A stretch of 45,643 bases of DNA from an uncultured Clostridia bacterium (GTDB lineage Bacteria; Bacillota; Clostridia; Christensenellales; Aristaeellaceae), in assembly GCA_934667105.1 (NCBI GenBank), contig CAKULG010000020.1, positions 1-45,643 on the forward strand. Direction: 5' to 3'. Each line of letters begins with the position of its first letter. Within the stretch, counting starts at the first letter, position 1. Below the pieces are notes generated by a model. It had not been told where the DNA came from, did not search any database, and saw nothing but the letters and a program-made list of their open reading frames with translations. Below, piece by piece: positions 41,345 to 45,643 of the stretch. A program made the position numbers and the translations under genes.

Positions 41345-41747
41345 TGCGGGAGGGGGTTCTTTGTTGGCCCAAAAACTCCCTCCCTTCCGCAACCTCAATC
41401 GGCGCGGCGGTTCGCTGCCGCTTCCGCCGCTTGTTTCGGTGGACTCGTTCAACTCCCTGCGGCCTAAAGGCCGCTCCTGCCACTGGCAGGCCGGTCGCTT
41501 CGCTCCCCCTCCCAAGAAAGCCGATGGGGTAAAAACAAGCATAAAGAAAACAGCCTGTTTCTCCACAAACAAAACAGCCTGTTTTCCCGTCACATTTTCC
41601 TTTATTGGCGGAGAAACAGGCTGTTTTTTTATAATTCCGCTGGCGGAGAAGCAAGCCAATTTCTTATATTTCCATTTTACCCCATCGGCTTTCTTGGAGG
41701 GGGAACGGGGGAACCATTCTTTGGTCAACAAAGAATGGTTCCCCCGT
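41345..41747. repeat. Modular hairpin repeat, copy 10: large symmetrical composite
   Basis: It fills the convergent 448-bp gap. Left to right: a decayed hairpin (about 41345-41382), the GC-rich module (about 41389-41510), the main box (CCAAGAAAGCCGATGGGG, 41511-41528), a foldable AAAACAGCCTGTTT section, the reverse second box (about 41645-41663), the reverse main box (CCCCATCGGCTTTCTTGGAG, 41680-41699), and a perfect 19-bp hairpin (41705-41723 with 41729-41747, 5-base loop). Two opposite-facing copies thus flank a centre at about 41547-41630. Confidence 0.8.
41547..41630 (+). terminator. Terminator-like fold with two competing left arms
   Basis: AAAACAGCCTGTTTCTCC (41547-41564) and a near-copy AAAACAGCCTGTTTTCCC (41571-41588) both complement GGAGAAACAGGCTGTTTT (41610-41627), which runs into T's. 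The first arm pairs perfectly. It follows the glycosidase stop by 216 bp and could be its terminator. The two alternative left arms could form two mutually exclusive stems. Confidence 0.5.
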
Positions 41748-41778
41748 ATTATTTCCCGTATTATTCCCGTTTTCCTTT

Positions 41779-42243
41779 TCACCACGTTGCCGCCAGCGCG
41801 GCGTCGGTTTTTTCCGCGTCGGGGGAAACGACCAATACGATGACCGTGCCCTTGCGCTGCACCCGTGCCTTTTCCAGCTTGGGCATTTCATCGGGCTGAT
41901 AATCGCGATAGGCTGTGCGCTGCTCCTCCAGGAAATCCTGCGCGGCCTGCTGCACCGCGTCGGCGTTTTTCTCATCCGCCGCGGCGAGCACCAGGATCAT
42001 TTCCGGCGTGGCGCGGGTGGCGTCCTGGAGCATAACGGCCTGTGAAAGCTGATCGCCGTCCACCAGCAGATATTTTTCGATATACTTATCCGTCATGGCG
42101 GTGAGGGGCTGGAAATCGGCGGCGTCCTGAAGGGCCTGGGCGATTTGCTGGCAGGTGGCCTGGGGCCCTTGCGGGGCCGCGCCGCAGCCCGAGAGCGCCA
42201 GCGCCAGAAACAGCAGCAGCGAAACAAAGCAAATCTTTTTCAT
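41779..42243 (-). CDS. DUF4358 lipoprotein
   Basis: This 154-residue protein has a lipobox signal peptide (MKKICFVSLLLFLALALSGCG, Cys at 20). The mature domain matches DUF4358, a short secreted domain of Clostridia, with DKYIEKYLLVDGDQL, MILVLAAADEKNADAVQQA and VIVLVVSPD. The function is unknown. It is probably the last gene of the O-acylation operon, 22 bp after the SGNH gene, and would be membrane-anchored outside the cell. Confidence 0.85.
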   Translation of the reverse strand: MKKICFVSLLLFLALALSGCGAAPQGPQATCQQIAQALQDAADFQPLTAMTDKYIEKYLLVDGDQLSQAVMLQDATRATPEMILVLAAADEKNADAVQQAAQDFLEEQRTAYRDYQPDEMPKLEKARVQRKGTVIVLVVSPDAEKTDAALAATW

Positions 42244-42265
42244 GGCAGTTCTTCCTTTCTCCGGT

Positions 42266-43018
42266 TCAGGGGTTGCCGTAGGGCACGGCGTGGGTTTTGA
42301 TATAATCGGCCAGGGCCTGGCTGGTTTCCTGGCTCAGGTGATAGCCGTCGCCCGCGGCCATATCCCGGCGCAGATAGCCCTTTTCATCCGCCACCATGTG
42401 ATACAGATCGATATAATACAGCCCGCGCTCCTGGGCGATCTGGCGCAGGCCCTCCTCAAAATTGGCGTAGCGCTTGGGGTTGGGCCCGCTCACCTTGGAA
42501 AAGGCCCGGGCGGTCATGGGCGGCGGGCTGAGGACGTAGATCACCGTGTCCGGCATCATTTCGATGATGGAATCCAGCATGGCATGGTAATCCTTAATGA
42601 CAGCCTGGGAGGTGACCACATCCAGGCTGTTGGAGCCCAGAAGGATATAGAGCTTTTTGGGGCTGTACCGGGCCACGGCCTCGATGGCGGTATCCTTTTT
42701 GCTTTCGCCCTTCACCTTGAACTGGCGATAGCGGGTGGAATTAACGCTCATGCCCACCTTCCAGACGAATTCCGCCTCGGGGAACAGATTCAGCATTTCC
42801 AGATTGGAGGCCATGGAATCCCCCAGGAAAACGGCGTCGCTGAAATAGGAATCGGGCACGGGGCCGCATTCGGGGGGCGTGATTTCCGCATAGCCCTCCA
42901 CCCGGGGGGCGGCGGAGCGCTCCTCCGCCGGGGCGGAGGGAACCGCCAGCAGCATCAAAGCCCCGGCAACAAGGCCAGCTGCCGCCCTTGCGAAAAGGTG
43001 CTTAAGCCGTAGAGACAT
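42266..43018 (-). CDS. SGNH/GDSL-type hydrolase, secreted
   Basis: This 250-residue protein has a signal peptide (MSLRLKHLFARAAAGLVAGALMLLAVPSAPAEE). The SGNH blocks are visible: FLGDSM (block I, Ser), the Gly in VWKVGMSV (block II), Asn in ILLGSNSL (block III) and the late DGYHLS (block V, Asp and His). Family members remove or transfer acyl groups on sugars. The start overlaps the DHHW gene end by 64 bp, an unusually long overlap. The start fits because the signal peptide is coded within it. In this operon it probably acts on an O-acetylated surface glycan. Confidence 0.85.
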   Translation of the reverse strand: MSLRLKHLFARAAAGLVAGALMLLAVPSAPAEERSAAPRVEGYAEITPPECGPVPDSYFSDAVFLGDSMASNLEMLNLFPEAEFVWKVGMSVNSTRYRQFKVKGESKKDTAIEAVARYSPKKLYILLGSNSLDVVTSQAVIKDYHAMLDSIIEMMPDTVIYVLSPPPMTARAFSKVSGPNPKRYANFEEGLRQIAQERGLYYIDLYHMVADEKGYLRRDMAAGDGYHLSQETSQALADYIKTHAVPYGNP

Positions 43019-44043
43019 AGAATCTGGCTCGCCTCGCTTTCTTTGCAGGTTGCAAGTATATCGCCGGTAAAATATCGGGGATCCACCGCCACCACCCGGC
43101 GGTAATGCCGGGCCAATTGCGGCAGCAGCAGATTGGCAAAGGAATCCTTAATCACCAGCAGCGCGCCCTGAGGGGCGGCGGGGTTTTCCAGCGTCAGCAG
43201 GCCGTGATTGCCGTAAAGCAGCGCGGCGTACTGATCGCGGCCCTGAAGGGCGGCCGCGTCGTACAGGGCGGGCATTTCCTCCCCGTCGATGAAAAGGCGC
43301 ACCCCTTCGGGCTCGGAAAAGGAAAGGGTATCCCCCTTCAGCCAGGGCAGCGGCGCGCGGGCGTAAAAGCTGCCGTAAAAGCCCTGGCTTTCCCGGATGT
43401 TTTCAAAGGGCAGGGGAGAAAGCCGCAGGGCCTGGCACAATTCGCCATAGGCGGCCTGTGCGCCCGCAAGCGTCCAATGGTGATCGGTGCGGAAAAACGC
43501 GCCCGCGGCCTTCGCCGCCGTCAGCGCCTGGGCCACGGGGATCGTCCGCACCCCCTCGCCCGCCGCCGCGGCAAGCAGCGCCTCTTCATCCGCCACGGGG
43601 GCGTGGGCGGGCAGCGCCTCCTGATAGATCAGCCCCGCCGAGGGGGAAAGCAGCAGGTATACGGGCAGCCCCGTTTTCCGGGCCAGCGTTTCCAGGGCCT
43701 GGGCGTTGAGGCGCACGTTGCGCAGGCTCCAGCCGTCCGAGCGGTCGAACAGCCGTCCCCCCGCCCCCAGCAGCACGCCGTTTTGCAGCGCCTTGCCCTG
43801 GGCGGCGTTATACAGCGCGTTCACCGCGATCAGCGGATCCCGCAGAGGGGATTGATCGGCGGCGAAGGCCTCGAAATCCTCCGAAAAGCGGCCGCTTTCC
43901 AGCGCGCCCCAGGAAAAGGCCGGGGCCTGAGCCAGGGGGCGGTTTTCCATATCGCTCCGCTCCCGGGGAGGCGAAAGCAGCTGGCCCCCCGCCATCAAAA
44001 GCAGCAGCGCCAGGGAAAGCAGATACAGGGGCGCTTTGCGCAC
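42955..44043 (-). CDS. AlgJ/AlgX-like DHHW-family protein
   Basis: This 362-residue protein has an N-terminal membrane anchor or signal (APLYLLSLALLLLMAGGQLL) and the characteristic DHHW motif (RTDHHWTLAGAQAAYG), plus a late SFANLLLPQLARHY. AlgJ/AlgX-type proteins take acetyl groups moved across the membrane by an AlgI-like MBOAT protein and put them on exported polysaccharide. It starts 40 bp after the MBOAT gene and overlaps the SGNH gene by 64 bp. The Asp/His pair of DHHW would be catalytic. Confidence 0.88.
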   Translation of the reverse strand: MRKAPLYLLSLALLLLMAGGQLLSPPRERSDMENRPLAQAPAFSWGALESGRFSEDFEAFAADQSPLRDPLIAVNALYNAAQGKALQNGVLLGAGGRLFDRSDGWSLRNVRLNAQALETLARKTGLPVYLLLSPSAGLIYQEALPAHAPVADEEALLAAAAGEGVRTIPVAQALTAAKAAGAFFRTDHHWTLAGAQAAYGELCQALRLSPLPFENIRESQGFYGSFYARAPLPWLKGDTLSFSEPEGVRLFIDGEEMPALYDAAALQGRDQYAALLYGNHGLLTLENPAAPQGALLVIKDSFANLLLPQLARHYRRVVAVDPRYFTGDILATCKESEASQILCLYGLSTFSQGRQLALLPGL

Positions 44044-44083
44044 AGGTGCGCCCTCCTTTCGCGGATAAATTCGCGGGAAAAAA

Positions 44084-45433
44084 TCAGAACCGGAAATACA
44101 GGAAGGGATTATAGGAGGAATTCATCAGCGCGGCCAGGCACAGCGCCAACAGCAGCAGCATCGCCGCCGTCCGCAGCCCGGGCCGCCGGGCGAAGAACGC
44201 CCCGCCCCAGGCCGTCAGCCGGGGAACCAGCCCCAGGCAGGCCGCCAGCAGCACCGCGCCGTATTGCCGCAGCCAGAACAGCGCCGCCCCCTCTCCCGAA
44301 AAGCGGAACAGCCCCGCCAGAAAGCCCGGCAGGCGGGATAAATCCTCCTGGGCGAAAAGGGCCCAGCCCAGGAAAACCGCCCCCAGGGCGTAGACGTGGG
44401 AAAGCGCCCGGTGCTTTTTCAGAAAGCCCCCCAGGCAGAATTTTTCCACCGTCAGCAGCAGGAAATAATAGCAGCCCCAGGCCACGAAATTCCAACTGGC
44501 CCCGTGCCACAGCCCCGTCAGCGCCCACACGATCAGCAGATTCAGCGCCGTGCGCGCCCTGCCCCGGCGGCTGCCGCCCAGGGGGATATACACATAATCC
44601 CGAAACCAGCCGCTCAGCGTGATATGCCAGCGCCGCCAGAAATCGGTGATGGAGGCGGCGGCGTAGGGATGATTAAAATTCCGGGGGATGGTGAAGCCCA
44701 GCATCGCGCCGACGCCCATGGCCATCAGGGAATAGCCGAAGAAATCATAATAGATCTGCAAGCCGTAGCCCGCAAGCGCCAGCAGCGAGCAGACCCCCTC
44801 CCCCTGGCCTCCGCCGAAGGCCGCCCAAAGCTCCCCCAGAGGGTTGGCCAGCAGCACCTTCAGCGACAGCCCGCCGATAAACAACGCCATGCCCCTTTCC
44901 AGCGCCGGGGCAGCGGGCCTGCGGCGGCTGTGCAACTCGTTTTTCAAATCGCTGTAGCGAATGATGGGTCCGGCGATCAATTGCGGAAAAAGCAGGATAA
45001 AGGCGGAAAAATCCACCGGGTTCTTTTCCGGCGCGATTTCCTTCCGGTATACGTCGATGAGATAGGCCAGGGTTTGGAACGTGAAAAAGCTGATGCCCAG
45101 CGGCAGCGTCGTTTGGGGGGCCAGGCGCGCCAGCCCCACCGTGCGGCAGAAAAAGCCCGCGTATTTATAAAAGCCCAGCACCCCGATATTCAGCGCGATT
45201 CCCAGCCCCATGGCCAGCCGCCTGCCCCGCCCCAGGCCCAGCCAAAGCCCCAGCGCCCAGTTCAGCAAAAGCAGCGCCGCGATCAGCGGCAGATATTTCG
45301 CCTCGCCCCAGGCATAGAAAACCAGGCTGGCCGCCAGCAGAAACAGGTTTTGCCACCCCCCGGGCAGCAGCCGGTGCAGAATCACCACCCCGGGCAGAAA
45401 ATACAGCAGAAAGGTCAGCGAGGAAAAAAGCAT
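44084..45433 (-). CDS. MBOAT family O-acyltransferase (AlgI-like)
   Basis: This 449-residue membrane protein has about ten helices and the MBOAT signature LTGLWHGASWNFVAWG with the conserved His, plus NHPYAAASITDFWRRWHITLSGWFRDYVYIPLGG, as in AlgI, DltB and PatA. It carries acyl groups from a cytoplasmic donor across the membrane for the AlgJ-like partner. I choose ATG 45433 because AGGGGG lies 6 bases upstream, while an ATG at 45439 has its ribosome site too close. Its promoter at 45515-45543 is consensus. The DHHW, SGNH and DUF4358 genes follow. Confidence 0.93.
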   Translation of the reverse strand: MLFSSLTFLLYFLPGVVILHRLLPGGWQNLFLLAASLVFYAWGEAKYLPLIAALLLLNWALGLWLGLGRGRRLAMGLGIALNIGVLGFYKYAGFFCRTVGLARLAPQTTLPLGISFFTFQTLAYLIDVYRKEIAPEKNPVDFSAFILLFPQLIAGPIIRYSDLKNELHSRRRPAAPALERGMALFIGGLSLKVLLANPLGELWAAFGGGQGEGVCSLLALAGYGLQIYYDFFGYSLMAMGVGAMLGFTIPRNFNHPYAAASITDFWRRWHITLSGWFRDYVYIPLGGSRRGRARTALNLLIVWALTGLWHGASWNFVAWGCYYFLLLTVEKFCLGGFLKKHRALSHVYALGAVFLGWALFAQEDLSRLPGFLAGLFRFSGEGAALFWLRQYGAVLLAACLGLVPRLTAWGGAFFARRPGLRTAAMLLLLALCLAALMNSSYNPFLYFRF

Positions 45434-45514
45434 GCGCATCCCCCTGAAGGCGTGATTCTCGGCGCGGCGCGTCCGCGCCAGGCCGGGCAGGAAAAGGACA
45501 AAATATCATTCTGT

Positions 45515-45543
45515 ATTATACGTTTTTTGCCGTTCCCTGTCAA
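45515..45543 (-). promoter_or_regulatory. Consensus promoter of the O-acylation operon
   Basis: On the minus strand TTGACA and TATAAT are both perfect and exactly 17 bp apart. It lies 82 bp upstream of the MBOAT start. Such a full-consensus promoter suggests high constitutive expression unless repressed. Confidence 0.85.
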
Positions 45544-45574
45544 CGCGCGGGAAAACCGGGCGGCGCTGTTGAGT

Positions 45575-45580
45575 TATAAT
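45575..45580 (+). promoter_or_regulatory. -10 box near the right edge
   Basis: TATAAT is present without a good -35 at 17 bp. The last 60 bases after it have no open reading frame with a ribosome site, so what it serves lies beyond the window. Confidence 0.3.
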
Positions 45581-45643
45581 ACATAGGTAACACGGAAGCA
45601 AGCAAAAAGAGAACTCATGTGGTAAGATAGCAGTGTCACCAAA

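Overview
The window looks like chromosomal DNA of a GC-rich (about 60% by eye) Gram-positive anaerobe of the Bacillota, probably a gut-type Clostridia lineage. This is inferred from strong AGGAGG ribosome sites, sigma-A-type promoters, and the gene families present: LytR-CpsA-Psr, DUF4358, DUF3298, WG-repeat proteins, a [4Fe-4S] aldo/keto reductase and several uncharacterised sugar enzymes. I saw no rRNA, tRNA, CRISPR array, transposase or phage module.

Layout. 227-3201 (+): a DMT-type permease, then an aldo/keto reductase and TIM-barrel isomerase pair. 3320-6374 (-): a four-gene set (histidine phosphatase, endonuclease IV-like, RadC-like, YdcF-like). 6553-11236: a sugar or polyol island with an AraC regulator, a Gfo/Idh/MocA dehydrogenase, a second TIM-barrel isomerase and a divergent amidohydrolase. 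11527-17671 (+): a thioredoxin-reductase-like flavoprotein, two secreted proteins of unknown role, an aminotransferase, a DUF4838-like protein and a LOG-family protein. 17745-19595 (-): a membrane XRE regulator and a ROK regulator. 19818-31986 (-): one tightly packed eight-gene operon with a secreted/membrane protein, ABC ATPase, ABC permease, coiled-coil membrane protein, MoxR ATPase, DUF58 and two VWA membrane proteins. 32403-34787: a divergent SDR and LCP pair. 34981-38158 (-): an ECF-like sigma factor preceded by four 76-bp tandem repeats, a secreted WG-repeat protein and a broken Rhs tip with an AT-rich, NlpC/P60-like C-terminal domain. 38344-41331 (+): a very large glycoside-hydrolase-like protein. 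41779-45433 (-): an AlgI/AlgJ-type O-acylation cluster with an SGNH protein and a DUF4358 lipoprotein, driven by a consensus promoter (TTGACA, 17 bp, TATAAT).

The most unusual feature is a modular intergenic repeat family present at about ten places. Its core is an 18-20-bp hairpin with a conserved apex (TTCTTTG / CAAAGAA). The lower stem changes in sequence from copy to copy while both arms change together. Around it are a conserved box (CCAAGAAAGCCGATTGGG), a second box (GGCTTGCTTCTCCGC) and, in three copies, a GC-rich module of about 130 bp with two more hairpins. Copies lie between genes, some in convergent gaps and one inside the VWA operon. The paired changes suggest selection on a folded RNA or DNA shape.

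Other leads are a 12-bp motif repeated 21 bp apart beside the Gfo/Idh promoter and found again before the araC gene, and the frameshifted Rhs tip that abuts a WG-repeat gene by 2 bp.
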